Assembly (NCBI RefSeq): GCF_000371805.1
Contig: NZ_AQUK01000001.1
Span: forward strand, 434,001 to 498,000
Direction of reading: 5' to 3'
Source: Methanocaldococcus villosus KIN24-T80
GTDB taxonomy: Archaea > AGJL01 > Methanococci > Methanococcales > Methanocaldococcaceae
DNA: 64,000 bases
A program made the translations under genes and the position numbers. Each line of letters opens with the position of its first letter. Position 1 is the first letter of the stretch. This document shows, one piece after another, positions 22,595 through 32,523 of this stretch. The notes under the pieces were generated by a model. That model ran no database searches and was not told the DNA's origin. It was given only the letters and a program-made list of their open reading frames with translations.

Positions 22595-23643
22595 GTTGTT
22601 GAACTTTCAGCATCATTATATAACTCATCTCCAACCTTAACTTCTTCATCAAATCCTTTACTACCTTTTAATGTCTCTATTCTAAATATGTATGATTTAT
22701 ACCATATATCTTCAGGCTTTTTCTTTATTGGAGCTAATCTCCAAGCTTTAGTTTCTTCTTCATAACCCCAATTTATATATTGATTAAAGTTTCTTATCAG
22801 ATCAGTTATAACTACATTAAAATCATTTAATAATATTTTTTGAATTTCTCTCCATTTATCTAATGAACTTTCTCTCCTAGTTATTCCAAAATACCCTGCT
22901 CTTCTTTCTCCTTTTAATGCTGATATCCCCCTTCCAATAAATGTTTTTATTGCATAAAGTGTTTCTGGAGGATCTGTTATGAAAGTATCAAATTTCTTTT
23001 TATATTTTTCAGGCAGTGGGTTTCTTAAATCTAAAGTAATAATTTCTATATTCTTATAATTCAGTTTTTCAGCAGTCTCCTTAATAAAATTAATAAGTCT
23101 CTCATCTATATCAACAACCACAATTCTTTTTGGTAAATTTGACAACATTAAGGCTATTGATGTTAGGTCATCATCACCTAAAACTAAAACATCTTTATTA
23201 TACAAATCCCCTCTAGAATTCATTAAGGCTATTCTAGCTACAGTACACTCCTCTTTAACATATCCTTGGTCATATTCATGTTTTGGCATAGGTCTATCTT
23301 TAGCAATCTCTTTAAATTTCTCTAATATATCCTTATATGGTTTTAAAGAAACTCCTCTACCTTCACAACATTCACAAATATGATCCTCTCTCTTCCCTAT
23401 TCCATACTCTTTTACAAATTCCAAACCTTTCTCTGTCAACTCTATTTTGTCTGTAATCTTAACTAATCCCTCTTTTTCTAAAACTCTTATGATCTCTGCC
23501 ACTAAAGGTAGTGGCTCTTCAGAAATATCTACAATTTTCCAAAAATCTCCTGTAGATAAAATAGCTGACAACACATTTTCTATAGATCTTTCATAAACAG
23601 GGATTTCTATTCTACTCTTTACTTCCTCTACTATTCTTTGCAA
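22591..23643 (-). CDS. bpsA: N4-bis(aminopropyl)spermidine synthase (branched-chain polyamine synthase)
   Basis: 350 residues of the BpsA/DUF43 family. A winged-helix N-domain (residues 1-85) precedes CECCEGRG and a Rossmann aminopropyltransferase core with VLVLGDDDLTSIALML, the GDDD motif, and FITDPPETLYAIKTFI. The acidic C-terminal tail (EEVKVGDELYNDAESS) is the flexible active-site lid known from Thermococcus. It makes quaternary branched polyamines that stabilise nucleic acids at high temperature. Its start overlaps the upstream PTPS-like gene by 13 bases. This gene alone argues for a thermophilic host. Confidence 0.92.
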   Translation of the reverse strand: MQRIVEEVKSRIEIPVYERSIENVLSAILSTGDFWKIVDISEEPLPLVAEIIRVLEKEGLVKITDKIELTEKGLEFVKEYGIGKREDHICECCEGRGVSLKPYKDILEKFKEIAKDRPMPKHEYDQGYVKEECTVARIALMNSRGDLYNKDVLVLGDDDLTSIALMLSNLPKRIVVVDIDERLINFIKETAEKLNYKNIEIITLDLRNPLPEKYKKKFDTFITDPPETLYAIKTFIGRGISALKGERRAGYFGITRRESSLDKWREIQKILLNDFNVVITDLIRNFNQYINWGYEEETKAWRLAPIKKKPEDIWYKSYIFRIETLKGSKGFDEEVKVGDELYNDAESSTT

Positions 23644-24122
23644 TGTTTCACCTCTAATTTATAAATTGCTTTTTGTCCTAAACCTTCACTAATAGCGACT
23701 TCTATCCAATAAACATTTTTGTATTTTTCTTTTAACCTACTAATAATTTCTTCAGCGAAAAATTTTGCCAAATCTTCAGCTGATGTGGTTTCTATAGGTA
23801 GTAAAATAACATCCTCTACAGGGATTATATATTCTTTATTTTTATATTTAAAGTATAGTGCTTTATCCCTTAATTCATAATAAACATCTTTATGATCTCT
23901 TGGTAAAATAAGTTTATGGTCTATTTTTTTACATATTTCTTTAACTATCTCTTTTATAATTTTAAAATCACATACAAAGTTAAACTCTCCTTTATCTCCA
24001 CACACTTTTATATCCACATAGTATGTATGCCCATGAATAACTCCACATGTTCTATGTCCAAAAACTATATGTGCTGAAGAAAACTTTAGATTAGCATATA
24101 AACCAACTATTTCTATTATCAT
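23631..24122 (-). CDS. 6-pyruvoyl-tetrahydropterin synthase / QueD-like protein
   Basis: 163 residues from ATG 24122, preceded by GGGA; an in-frame ATG 12 bases upstream has no site. Zinc-binding histidines appear in FSSAHIVFGHRTCGVIHGHTY (residues 14-34), with a Cys in the position of the catalytic cysteine. LILPRDHKD, TTSAEDLAKF and VEVAISEG-like AISEGLGQKAIY complete the T-fold. The family converts dihydroneopterin triphosphate to 6-carboxy-tetrahydropterin in queuosine/archaeosine synthesis, or makes pterin products. I favour the archaeosine branch but the sequence does not prove it. It is coupled to bpsA. Confidence 0.78.
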   Translation of the reverse strand: MIIEIVGLYANLKFSSAHIVFGHRTCGVIHGHTYYVDIKVCGDKGEFNFVCDFKIIKEIVKEICKKIDHKLILPRDHKDVYYELRDKALYFKYKNKEYIIPVEDVILLPIETTSAEDLAKFFAEEIISRLKEKYKNVYWIEVAISEGLGQKAIYKLEVKHCKE

Positions 24123-24142
24123 AATATTTCCCATTAAAATTT

Positions 24143-25393
24143 TTAAAACTCAAGATCCAAAGTTAGTAATCTATTTTTAAATTCTTCTAATATCTTATCC
24201 TCATACTTTTCCTCTGTTGTAGGATTTCCATTCTCATCCTTTGCTACAAAAGTAGCTGAAAGCCTTATATATGCCCCTGCATCATCCCATGGAACAGTAG
24301 ATATTAACTTTTCTTTTATAAGAAACTCTGAAAACTCTTCAGCAGTTTTAAATTCCCTACCATTTGCTCTTTTTGGAGATTTAACATATAAGTAAAATGT
24401 TCCTCCTGGCATTCTTGCTTTAAATCCTGCTTCATTCATTATTTTAACCATTTTTCTTAATCTTCTCTCATACTTCTTTCTGATTCTTTCAGTGATTTCT
24501 GGATGTTGGAGGCAGTAGATACCAGCTTTTTGTATGGGGATAAATTGACCACTGTCAAAGTTATCCTTTACTGTAGCAAAAGCTTTTATTATTAACTCAT
24601 TACCAACTAAAAAAGCTAATCTCCAACCTGTCATATTAAAAGCTTTTGAAAAACTGTGTATTTCAACTCCAACTTCTTTAGCATCTTTAACAGATAAGAA
24701 AGACAGTGGCTTTCCATCATACACCAAAGCCCCATATGCAGCATCATTTACAACAATTATATTATTCTCAAAAGCAAAGTCTACAACTTCTTTATAAAAC
24801 TTCTTTGTAGCCTGAGCTCCTGTTGGGTTGTTTGGATAGTTTATATATAATATCTTAGCCCTCTCCCTAACATCTTTTGGAACACTTTCTAAATCAGGTA
24901 GGAAATTATTTTCTTCTAATAAAGGCAATTTATAAACTTTTCCCCCATACCACTCTGCATGTGTAGCTAAAACTGGATAGCCAGGAACAGTCATTAACAC
25001 ATAATCTCCTGGATTAATAAATGCTGATGGTAAATAAGCTAAGGCAGATTTTGAACCTATTGAGTGAATAACCTCATTAACAGGATCTATATCTTTAACT
25101 CCATAAACTCTTTCCATGTAAGGAGGAACAGCATCTTTAAGCTCTTGAATTCCATTATCAGCATATCCTCTATTTTCCCATTTTAAAGCTTCTCTATACA
25201 AAACTTCTATAACTTCTCTATCAGCCATTTCATCAGGTTCTCCAACACCCATATCTATTAACTCCATATCAGGATGTTTTTTCATAGCTTCTCTTTTAGC
25301 CCTTTTTATCTTTTCAAACTTATATATAACCTCTTCTTTCCCAAACTTCCTACCCCCTATTCTTTCAGCAAATAACTCTTGTATAAAACTCAT
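24143..25393 (-). CDS. dapL: LL-diaminopimelate aminotransferase
   Basis: 416 residues of fold-type I PLP aminotransferases, DapL2-like. It converts tetrahydrodipicolinate to LL-DAP in one step. Features: MDMGVGEPDE-like IDMGVGEPDEMADREV near residue 46, ADNGIQELKDA, SIGSKSALAYLPSA, NYPNNPTGA, NDAAYGALVYDG, and SFSKAFNMTGWRLAF with the PLP lysine. The DAENGN-like insertion near the end is within the family's variation. It lies 20 bases upstream of the PTPS-like gene and is divergent from cbiF. With lysA it covers two lysine-pathway steps. Confidence 0.92.
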   Translation of the reverse strand: MSFIQELFAERIGGRKFGKEEVIYKFEKIKRAKREAMKKHPDMELIDMGVGEPDEMADREVIEVLYREALKWENRGYADNGIQELKDAVPPYMERVYGVKDIDPVNEVIHSIGSKSALAYLPSAFINPGDYVLMTVPGYPVLATHAEWYGGKVYKLPLLEENNFLPDLESVPKDVRERAKILYINYPNNPTGAQATKKFYKEVVDFAFENNIIVVNDAAYGALVYDGKPLSFLSVKDAKEVGVEIHSFSKAFNMTGWRLAFLVGNELIIKAFATVKDNFDSGQFIPIQKAGIYCLQHPEITERIRKKYERRLRKMVKIMNEAGFKARMPGGTFYLYVKSPKRANGREFKTAEEFSEFLIKEKLISTVPWDDAGAYIRLSATFVAKDENGNPTTEEKYEDKILEEFKNRLLTLDLEF

Positions 25394-25477
25394 AACACCC
25401 TCACCCCAATAGTGCTTAAGTATAAAAATGACCTCTATAAATTATTAAATTTTTAATATATATTTAATGTGGTAGAG

Positions 25478-26227
25478 ATGAAAAAAGTAACTATTGTTGG
25501 AGCAGGTCCTGGGGATGAAGAGCTTATAACAGTTAAGGGTTTAAAGGCTATTAAAGAGGCTGATGTTATTATATATGCAGGTTCTCTGATAAATAAAAAG
25601 CTTTTAGAATATAATAAAAAAGCTGAACTTTATGATAGCTCAAAAATGAGTCTTGATGAAATAATAGATGTAATGGTAAAAGCTGTTAATGAAGGAAAAA
25701 AGGTTGTTAGATTACACTCTGGAGATCCATCTATTTATGGTGCTATAAAGGAACAGATAGATGAATTAAAGAAATACAATATTGATGTTGAAATAATTCC
25801 TGGAGTATCATCTTTATTTGCAGCTGCAGCTGCTTTAAAAATAGAACTAACTCTTCCAAATGTTTCCCAGACAGTTATAATAACTCGTCCAGAAGGAAGA
25901 ACAAAAGTTCCTGAGAAATTAAGAGAATTAGCTAAGCATAGAGCTACAATGGCTATTTTCTTAGGTGTGTCTATGATTGATAAAGTTGTTGAAGAGTTGT
26001 TAAATGGCTATGATCCATCAACCCCTGTAGCTGTTGTCTATCATGCTTCATGGGAAGATGAAAAGATTATAAGAGGTACTTTAGGAGATATAGTTGAAAA
26101 GGTAAAAAAAGAGAATATTACTAGATCAGCACTAATTCTTGTTGGAGATGTTTTAGATCCAAAGAATTATGAATATTCTAAGCTTTATGATAAAACTTTT
26201 TCTCATGGTTTTAGAAAGGGAGATTAA
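25478..26227 (+). CDS. cbiF: Cobalt-precorrin-4 C11-methyltransferase
   Basis: 249 residues from ATG 25478; an in-frame GTG lies 9 bases upstream. It is a tetrapyrrole methylase: TIVGAGPGDEELITVKGLKAI at the start, IYAGSLINKKLL, VRLHSGDPSIYGAI (SAM/substrate loop), and IIPGVSSLFAAAAALKIELTLP, which with the preceding motifs is characteristic of CbiF/CobM. It methylates C-11 in the anaerobic cobamide route. It leads into DUF116 and Get3; cbiG, the next enzyme in the pathway, is encoded convergently at 27817-28785. Confidence 0.9.
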   Translation: MKKVTIVGAGPGDEELITVKGLKAIKEADVIIYAGSLINKKLLEYNKKAELYDSSKMSLDEIIDVMVKAVNEGKKVVRLHSGDPSIYGAIKEQIDELKKYNIDVEIIPGVSSLFAAAAALKIELTLPNVSQTVIITRPEGRTKVPEKLRELAKHRATMAIFLGVSMIDKVVEELLNGYDPSTPVAVVYHASWEDEKIIRGTLGDIVEKVKKENITRSALILVGDVLDPKNYEYSKLYDKTFSHGFRKGD

Positions 26228-26847
26228 TGGGAATACTAGAAATTATTGGGTTAATAACTGTATTAATTATAACATTAATTATAATAGCTACTTTAACTTT
26301 ATTAATAGTAGGATATGTGCTCATAAAAAAGAATAAAATTTTATTTCCAAAATTAGCTCTATTTCTTTTAGATAATTTTTATTCCATTTTATTAAGACTT
26401 TTCCTATTTATTGGATCAGAAGAAACATTTTATAGGATAGGAATAGAGTTTTATAATAAATATTATGAAGATAAATTTAAAAGTACTAATAAAAAAATTC
26501 TCATTCTACCTCATTGTCTTAGAGATGCAAAATGTCCTGCCAAACTTTCACCAAATGGTATTGAATGTGTAATGTGTGGTAAATGTGTAATAGGGGAGAT
26601 TTTAAAAAGAGCAAAATCTTTAGGATATGAAGTTTATATTGTCCCAGGATCAACATTTTTAAAGAGAATTTTAAAAAATGATTCTGGAGTTTTTGGAGTA
26701 GCTTGTTATAAAGATCTTTTTTACGGAATGAATTATCTCTCAAGAAAATCCATCCCTATGCAGGGGCAACCTTTATTAAAGGATGGTTGTTTAAACACTA
26801 TAGTTGATGTTGATGAGCTATTAAATAGATTAGAAAATCTGAGGTGA
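26227..26847 (+). CDS. DUF116 membrane protein with cysteine-rich domain
   Basis: 206 residues. A long hydrophobic stretch (residues 5-32) is a clear membrane anchor, followed by a second amphipathic or hydrophobic stretch near 45-62. The cytoplasmic part has [15 protein letters not shown] and [13 protein letters not shown], cysteine patterns of DUF116 that may bind Fe-S or zinc, and ends [13 protein letters not shown]...[12 protein letters not shown]. The family function is unknown. The start codon shares a base with the cbiF stop, tying it to the cobamide genes; whether this reflects function is not known. Confidence 0.75.
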   Translation: MGILEIIGLITVLIITLIIIATLTLLIVGYVLIKKNKILFPKLALFLLDNFYSILLRLFLFIGSEETFYRIGIEFYNKYYEDKFKSTNKKILILPHCLRDAKCPAKLSPNGIECVMCGKCVIGEILKRAKSLGYEVYIVPGSTFLKRILKNDSGVFGVACYKDLFYGMNYLSRKSIPMQGQPLLKDGCLNTIVDVDELLNRLENLR

Positions 26848-26852
26848 GTATA

Positions 26853-27836
26853 ATGATATCAAAAATAAAAAACTCTTTAAAGGCTTTAACTGAAAATAAA
26901 GGAGAGACAAAATATATTTTATTTGGAGGTAAGGGAGGAGTAGGAAAAACTACCATGAGTGCTGCAACTGGTATTTATTTAGCAGAGCAAGGTTATAAAG
27001 TTTGTATAGTTTCTACAGATCCTGCTCATTCTTTAAGAGATATATTTGAGCAAGAGTTTTCTCATGAACCTACAAAGGTTAAAGGATATGATAATTTATA
27101 TGTTGTTGAAATTGATCCAGAAAAGGCTATGGAAGAATATAAAGAAAAGTTAAAAGCCCAAATAGAAGAAAATCCTCTTTTAGGAGAGATGTTAGAAGAA
27201 CAGTTAGAAATTGCTTCACTTTCACCAGGTACTGATGAGAGTGCAGCATTTGATACATTCTTAAAGTATATGGAAAGTAATGAGTTTGACTATATCATAT
27301 TTGACACTGCACCTACAGGACATACATTGAGATTTTTATCTATGCCAGAGGTTATGGATAAGTATTTAACAAGAATGATTAAGCTTAAAAAACAGATTAG
27401 TGGGTTTATGAAAATGTTCAAAAAGTTTTTACCATTTAGTAGCAGTGATAATGATATTGACTATGATAAGATGTTAAAAGAATTAGAAGAAATGAAAAAG
27501 AGAATAGAAAAAGCTAAAAAAATATTATCAGATCCTGAAAAAACATCATTTAGATTAGTTGTTATCCCTGAAGAAATGAGTATATTAGAGAGTGAAAGAG
27601 CAATGAAAGCTTTACAAAAATATAACATAAATGTAGATGCTGTGATTGTAAATCAACTAATTCCTGAAAATGTTTCATGTGAGTTCTGTAGAGCTAGAAG
27701 AGAATTACAATTAAAGAGGTTAGAAATGATAAAAGAGAAGTTTGGAGATAAAGTCATTGCTTATGTTCCACTATTAAAAAAGGAAGCTAAAGGTATAGAA
27801 ACCTTAAAAGAAATATCTAAAATTCTTTATGGGTAG
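26853..27836 (+). CDS. get3: Get3/ArsA-type ATPase
   Basis: 327 residues from ATG 26853, after the GGTGAG formed at the DUF116 stop. The deviant Walker A is [16 protein letters not shown] (about 25-40); switch I is [10 protein letters not shown], and the A-loop/switch II is [28 protein letters not shown] near residue 275 gives the CxxC that zinc-links the Get3 dimer. A methionine-rich helical part ([18 protein letters not shown]) fits the hydrophobic groove for tail-anchored proteins. Archaeal Get3 binds tail-anchored clients, and arsenite-pump action is unlikely without ArsB. It ends convergently with cbiG, overlapping by 20 bases. Confidence 0.9.
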   Translation: MISKIKNSLKALTENKGETKYILFGGKGGVGKTTMSAATGIYLAEQGYKVCIVSTDPAHSLRDIFEQEFSHEPTKVKGYDNLYVVEIDPEKAMEEYKEKLKAQIEENPLLGEMLEEQLEIASLSPGTDESAAFDTFLKYMESNEFDYIIFDTAPTGHTLRFLSMPEVMDKYLTRMIKLKKQISGFMKMFKKFLPFSSSDNDIDYDKMLKELEEMKKRIEKAKKILSDPEKTSFRLVVIPEEMSILESERAMKALQKYNINVDAVIVNQLIPENVSCEFCRARRELQLKRLEMIKEKFGDKVIAYVPLLKKEAKGIETLKEISKILYG

Positions 27837-28785
27837 ATATGGCTATTGTAACTCCATCATACTTTATTTTTTTTAACATCAGGTAAATTTTATTATAATC
27901 CACATTTGTTAGCTTTTTTACACCTAAAATGGAACATGGTTCAGCAACACCATAAACATTTATATTTTTGAAAATAAAGTCTGATTTCTCTAAATCATAT
28001 ATATTATATAATTTATTAATTTCATCCTTATCAAAGATTAAAAAAGGTTTCTTAAACTTATTAACAACTTCTAATATCCCAATCTCATCTCTCTTATTTT
28101 CTATTGTAGAGAAAGCAGATATTCTCCAAGGATAAAGAGATCTTAAATATAAAGCTTTTTTTATTGCCCAATAAACTTTATATCTTTTTACACCTCTCCT
28201 AGCTCCAATACCTACAACTATTTTTAATGGCCTCAATTTTATTCTATTATCAATTATAACCAAATCCTTATCATGATACTCTACATCATATCCATTTAAC
28301 TTTATTTTCCAACCATATGGTAATTTTAAATCTATATTCTCTTCTAATAATCTTTTATTTATTTCCAATATATCCTTTCTATTTGGTTTTTCTAAGAAAA
28401 GAATATTAGATAACTCATCTAACCCTACTTTTCCATGAACATCAGTAGCTGTAGTAAAAATTGTTTTTCCATTTATGTTATTTGCTATTAGTTTAGAAAA
28501 ATAATTTCCTCTACCTAAATGGTTTGATAATATGGGGATAAATTCTTTTTTTTCATTACAGACAATAACAAATGAATCAGTGAATTTATCATTCTTAATT
28601 TTATCAATATATTTCCTTAAAACAATTCCAATAGCTGAAATGAAAATATATCCCTCATCACCTTCATCAATAGAAAAGTTTTTTATATGAAAAATTTTAG
28701 AATTATATTTATAATGATCTAAGATACATTTTATTTTCTCAGCAAGCTTTTTACCACTTTCTGTTATGTATATAATCTTTATCAT
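27817..28785 (-). CDS. cbiG: Cobalt-precorrin-5A hydrolase
   Basis: 322 residues. CbiG opens the delta-lactone of cobalt-precorrin-5A, releasing acetaldehyde. Seen: an N-domain of [11 protein letters not shown] and [14 protein letters not shown]; the central [16 protein letters not shown] and [16 protein letters not shown], typical CbiG motifs; and the C-domain [10 protein letters not shown]...AIKKAL with [15 protein letters not shown] and AEPCSILG. Both halves of the family are present. It starts 20 bases from the divergent BofA-like gene, leaving almost no room for separate promoters. Confidence 0.9.
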   Translation of the reverse strand: MIKIIYITESGKKLAEKIKCILDHYKYNSKIFHIKNFSIDEGDEGYIFISAIGIVLRKYIDKIKNDKFTDSFVIVCNEKKEFIPILSNHLGRGNYFSKLIANNINGKTIFTTATDVHGKVGLDELSNILFLEKPNRKDILEINKRLLEENIDLKLPYGWKIKLNGYDVEYHDKDLVIIDNRIKLRPLKIVVGIGARRGVKRYKVYWAIKKALYLRSLYPWRISAFSTIENKRDEIGILEVVNKFKKPFLIFDKDEINKLYNIYDLEKSDFIFKNINVYGVAEPCSILGVKKLTNVDYNKIYLMLKKIKYDGVTIAISTHKEF

Positions 28786-28805
28786 CTTTCCACTTTGGTG
28801 AAATT

Positions 28806-29048
28806 ATGGATTTCTACTTCTTAGCTATGATAGGGATTTTAATATTAGTAGCTATATTAATAATAAAATTAACATTAAAAATTATTAGATACCTTGCCAT
28901 CAATACAGCTATTGGGATAATATTAATATTTATCTTAAAATTTTTAGGAATAAATATAAAATTGAATTTGATAAATCTTCTAATAATAGCTATTGGTGGT
29001 GTTGTAGGGGTTTTTATACTTTTAATATTACACTTTCTCCATATCTAA
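28806..29048 (+). CDS. BofA-like small integral membrane protein
   Basis: 80 residues, nearly all hydrophobic, with two or three transmembrane helices (about 2-24, 30-48, 55-78). The C-terminal [22 protein letters not shown] resembles the end of BofA (SigmaK-processing inhibitor family), where a GG.xG turn joins the last helices. In Bacillus BofA restrains an intramembrane protease; archaeal relatives are uncharacterised. ATG follows GGTGA. The 3' end overlaps the convergent small gene by 21 bases. The family assignment rests on a short motif. Confidence 0.6.
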   Translation: MDFYFLAMIGILILVAILIIKLTLKIIRYLAINTAIGIILIFILKFLGINIKLNLINLLIIAIGGVVGVFILLILHFLHI

Positions 29049-29222
29049 CTTATAAGCTTCAGAAGCCCAATAGTCTAAAATATCCCTTATAGCTTTTTTT
29101 GTCTTTCTTTTTTTTATTTTAGCAAGATTTTTTAAAGTTTTTATAGTAGCCTCAATTTCTCTTTCATCTGAAAGTATTGCCTTATTTATTAACTGAATTG
29201 CTTTAATATCAATTTCATCCAT
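29028..29222 (-). CDS. Small helical protein, unknown
   Basis: 64 residues, charged and predicted all-helical: [56 protein letters not shown] good AAGGTGAT site 3 bases before ATG and clear codon bias support translation. It contains a heptad-like amphipathic helix but no recognised domain. Basic and acidic residues are balanced. It ends within the BofA-like gene on the other strand. Function not recognised. Confidence 0.6.
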   Translation of the reverse strand: MDEIDIKAIQLINKAILSDEREIEATIKTLKNLAKIKKRKTKKAIRDILDYWASEAYKLDMEKV

Positions 29223-29361
29223 ATTATCACCTTTTAATAAAAATTTATTTATTTGTAATAATAATATAAACTTTTCTATTTAAAAATAAATTGAGTTATA
29301 TTAAAAATTTTTTGATTTAATTTTTAAATAATACTATACAAAAAAATAGATTGGTGAAAAT

Positions 29362-30243
29362 GTGGATAGCTTTGACATAATGAAGGCATCACAAATAGCC
29401 TGCTGTTTGGAAGTTAGCTCTTTAAAACCTGGAAATGTGCATAGGAATAGGGATTATAAGGATATAAAATATCATCACTTTATAACTTCTGGGATAGCAT
29501 TTGGAAACATCATTTATTTAGCCTCAAAAGATAACAAGAATGTTGGATATTATATAAAAAGAGCAGTTATAGAAAGTAAAAAATGGAGCCCCTCAAATGC
29601 AAACTTAGGAATAATTATATTGCATATCCCTATATCCATGGCTTCAGGGATGTTAAATAGTTTTAATAAAAATGAGCTAAAAAGAAAAATTAAAAATATA
29701 ACCAAAAATACTACAGTGGATGATGCTATAAACTTCTGTGAAGCTATCTCTATAATTAAACCAAATATAAATAAACCACATGATGGACCAGATATTACTA
29801 AAGATGATAGCAAGAGAGAAATAATAGAGAGAAATTTAACCCTCTATGATTTATTTAAAATATCATACAGTTGGGATAATATAAGTAAAGAGTGGGTTGA
29901 TGGGTTTAACATATCCTTTGAAGGTTATGAAAAATTAAAGAGATATTATGAAGAACTTGAAGATATAAATTTATCAATAACAAAAACATATCTCCATATA
30001 CTTTCAAAATATCCTGATTCTCTAATAGCAAGAAAAAACAATATTGAAGTTGCTGAAAATGTATCTAAAATGGCTAAAGAAGTTTTAGATAATTTTAGTT
30101 TGGAAAATGTTATAGAGTTTGATAACTATCTTGCAAGATATGGAAACAAGCTTAATCCTGGAACTACTGCTGATATAATAGCTTCATCTTTAATGATATT
30201 CTTATTAGAGAAAATAGATAAAAATGATACAATACTGAAGTGA
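29362..30243 (+). CDS. CitG/MdcB family (triphosphoribosyl-dephospho-CoA synthase-like)
   Basis: 293 residues from a GTG 5 bases after GGTGA. It has the CitG family profile: [22 protein letters not shown] (the E.SxxxKPGNVxR block), [15 protein letters not shown], and [24 protein letters not shown] at the end. CitG makes the prosthetic group precursor of citrate lyase from dephospho-CoA and ATP. Methanogens lack citrate lyase and malonate decarboxylase, and none is visible here, so the substrate is likely different; related proteins in one-carbon metabolism gene clusters suggest pterin or cofactor chemistry, which is inference. Followed 6 bases later by mcm. Confidence 0.78.
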   Translation: MDSFDIMKASQIACCLEVSSLKPGNVHRNRDYKDIKYHHFITSGIAFGNIIYLASKDNKNVGYYIKRAVIESKKWSPSNANLGIIILHIPISMASGMLNSFNKNELKRKIKNITKNTTVDDAINFCEAISIIKPNINKPHDGPDITKDDSKREIIERNLTLYDLFKISYSWDNISKEWVDGFNISFEGYEKLKRYYEELEDINLSITKTYLHILSKYPDSLIARKNNIEVAENVSKMAKEVLDNFSLENVIEFDNYLARYGNKLNPGTTADIIASSLMIFLLEKIDKNDTILK

Positions 30244-30249
30244 GGTAGT

Positions 30250-32355
30250 ATGTTTGAGGAAGAACATTTTAGAACATTATATGAAAGTAAAATTAAACAG
30301 TTCATTAAAGAAGAATTATCTAATAATTTATTAAAGGGAAATATTTTTGAGTTTGATATTGAAAAATTTATAAGTAAATTTCCTGAGGCTTGTGAAATCA
30401 ATGAAATTATTATAGAGAAACCAAAAGAAGTTGAAGATGTTATATTAGATATATTTAAAGAAGCTTATATTGAATTATATGATGAAGATAAAAATTTAGA
30501 GAAAATACAAATAGCATTTAAAAATCCAAGAGGATGTTATAAATTAATAGAAGATATATCATCCTCAGACATTAATAAACTTGTGCATTTTGAAGGAGTA
30601 ATAATAAAAGCAGGGAAAGTCTGTGCTTTATTAAAAAAAGCTTGTTATGTATGCCCAAAATGTGGAAACATTATCTATAGAACAATACATAACTACTTTG
30701 AGTTACCAAAAGTAACATGTAAAAACTGTAATGAGAAAATGGTTATTGATACTGAAGAATCTACTTATATAAATATACAAGAACTTGAAATACAACAGCC
30801 AATTGATCTGATGAAAAACCCTGATGATCCTCCAAGAAGTATAAAGGTATTCTTAGAAAATAGTAGAGGGATATATTCAGGTAGAGTGGATGTTGTAGGG
30901 ACAGTATTAAAAAAGAGAACTAAACAAAATTTACCTGTATTTGAAATATTTGTTAAAAGTAATTATGTGAAAATATCTGAAAGTTATCAAAAAATAGAAG
31001 TTAGAGATATATTAAATAAAGAAGGAATTATTGAAATATTAGATGAATTAGGTAGGAAAAAGAGAATAGTTGATATATTATCAAACTATTTAATTTCACA
31101 GATAAAAGGGTATGATCTTGTTAAAAAGGCTATTTTTTTACAACAAATAAAAGGAGCTTTTAAATTTTTACCTGATGGGACTCCATTAAGGAGAGATAGC
31201 CATATTTTATTAATAACTGATCCTGGGATAGGAAAAACCACCATGTTAAGGAGAATTGCTAGACTTTTTCCACAAAATGCTTATGCATCAGTAACAACAG
31301 CTACAGGAGGAGGTTTAACAGCTAATGTTATAAGAGAAAGTACAGAAATAGGAGATGGATGGGTTGTTAAACCAGGGGTATTAGTTAGAGCTAATGAAGG
31401 AACAGCTTGTATAGATGAACTAACTGTTGATAAAAATGTTATGAAATATATCTTAGAAGCCATGGAAAGCCAAACTATTCATGTTAATAAAGGAGGAATA
31501 AATGTCAAACTACCTGCAAGATGTGCTGTATTAGCTGCTTGTAATCCAAAACATGGAAGGTTTGATAGAAATAAAACAGTCATTGAACAGATAGATATTC
31601 CTGCTCCATTATTGAGTAGATTTGACTTTATTTTTCCATTAATGGATATCCCAGACAAGAAAAAAGATGATGAAATAGCTGAGCATATTTTAAATATACA
31701 TACAGAAACTGCTACAAAAAGTTATGATATCTTAGGCTCTGTTGAAGTTGATGGAATTGTCGTAGATGAAACTCTACTAAAATACTATATCATATATGCT
31801 AGATCTTGTGCTTATATTGAAAAGAACAGAGATATTTATCTAGGGGATTTTGATGAAATGAAATTAATTATGCCATATCTAACAGAAAAAGCAAAAAATT
31901 TAATAAAAAAATATTATTTAGAAATGAGAAAACTTGGAGAAGGAGATAACCCAATACCCATAACAGCAAGACAGTTAGAGGCTATAATAAGAATAGCAGA
32001 AATGCATGCTAAAGCAAGACTTTCAGAGAAAGTGGAAGAAGAAGATGCTAAAGTAGCTATAGATATTGTTGATTATTGCTTAAAAGAAATAGCCTATGAT
32101 CCAGAAACTGGTAAGATTGATTTAGATAAAATAATGGGTACTCCAAAATCTAAAAGAGATAAAATAGAAAAAGTTTTAGATATAATAAGAGAGTTAAGCT
32201 CTTTAAATAATGGTATTGTCTCTGAAGCAGAGATATATGAAAAAGCTGAGGAATTTGGATTAAAAGAGAAAGATGTAGAAATGGCAATTGAATATTTAAG
32301 AAAAACTGGTGAAATTTACTCTCCAAGGCATGGTTATTATGCTATAATAGAATAA
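30250..32355 (+). CDS. mcm: MCM replicative helicase
   Basis: 701 residues. The N-terminal domain has a C4 zinc finger (CYVCPKC then CKNCNEK, about 130-165). The AAA+ domain contains Walker A DPGIGKTTMLRR (about 325), Walker B ACIDELTVDKN, sensor 1 AACNPKHGRFDR and arginine finger LLSRFDFIFP. The C-terminal winged helix ends SPRHGYYAIIE. The P-loop GIGKTT differs from the usual GTAKS of MCM proteins. Methanocaldococci carry several MCM copies, so this may be the replicative one or a paralogue. Confidence 0.92.
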   Translation: MFEEEHFRTLYESKIKQFIKEELSNNLLKGNIFEFDIEKFISKFPEACEINEIIIEKPKEVEDVILDIFKEAYIELYDEDKNLEKIQIAFKNPRGCYKLIEDISSSDINKLVHFEGVIIKAGKVCALLKKACYVCPKCGNIIYRTIHNYFELPKVTCKNCNEKMVIDTEESTYINIQELEIQQPIDLMKNPDDPPRSIKVFLENSRGIYSGRVDVVGTVLKKRTKQNLPVFEIFVKSNYVKISESYQKIEVRDILNKEGIIEILDELGRKKRIVDILSNYLISQIKGYDLVKKAIFLQQIKGAFKFLPDGTPLRRDSHILLITDPGIGKTTMLRRIARLFPQNAYASVTTATGGGLTANVIRESTEIGDGWVVKPGVLVRANEGTACIDELTVDKNVMKYILEAMESQTIHVNKGGINVKLPARCAVLAACNPKHGRFDRNKTVIEQIDIPAPLLSRFDFIFPLMDIPDKKKDDEIAEHILNIHTETATKSYDILGSVEVDGIVVDETLLKYYIIYARSCAYIEKNRDIYLGDFDEMKLIMPYLTEKAKNLIKKYYLEMRKLGEGDNPIPITARQLEAIIRIAEMHAKARLSEKVEEEDAKVAIDIVDYCLKEIAYDPETGKIDLDKIMGTPKSKRDKIEKVLDIIRELSSLNNGIVSEAEIYEKAEEFGLKEKDVEMAIEYLRKTGEIYSPRHGYYAIIE

Positions 32356-32365
32356 CAGTTTCAAA

Positions 32366-32454
32366 CGGCGCGGGGGGGGAATCGAACCCCGAGGGCAAAT
32401 GCCCTCGACGGATCTGAAGTCCGCCCCGGGCTACCAAGCCCGGTACCCCGCGCC
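32366..32454 (-). tRNA. selC: tRNA-Sec (TCA)
   Basis: The minus strand folds as the archaeal 9/4 tRNA-Sec. The 9-bp acceptor is GGCGCGGGG with CCCCGCGCC, discriminator G. The D-stem has 7 bp (CCGGGCT/AGCCCGG) around a TGGT loop. The anticodon stem closes loop CTTCAGA, anticodon TCA. The extra arm is GAGGGC/GCCCTC, and the T-stem has 4 bp (GGGG-TTCGATT-CCCC). No CCA is encoded. It implies UGA recoding to selenocysteine in this genome. Confidence 0.96.
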
Positions 32455-32470
32455 ACATAAGGTAAATAGT

Positions 32471-32478
32471 ATTATAAA
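32471..32478. promoter_or_regulatory. Shared TATA box between tRNA-Sec and the ITPase gene
   Basis: ATTATAAATAATAGGG lies in the 69-base gap. On the minus strand it reads TTTATAAT about 25 bases before the mature tRNA-Sec 5' end. On the plus strand it lies about 50 bases before the ITPase start. One near-palindromic TATA may serve both directions. Confidence 0.4.
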
Positions 32479-32523
32479 TAATAGGGTTATTTAAAACTTA
32501 TGTCTTTAATGTGGGTGATTATT

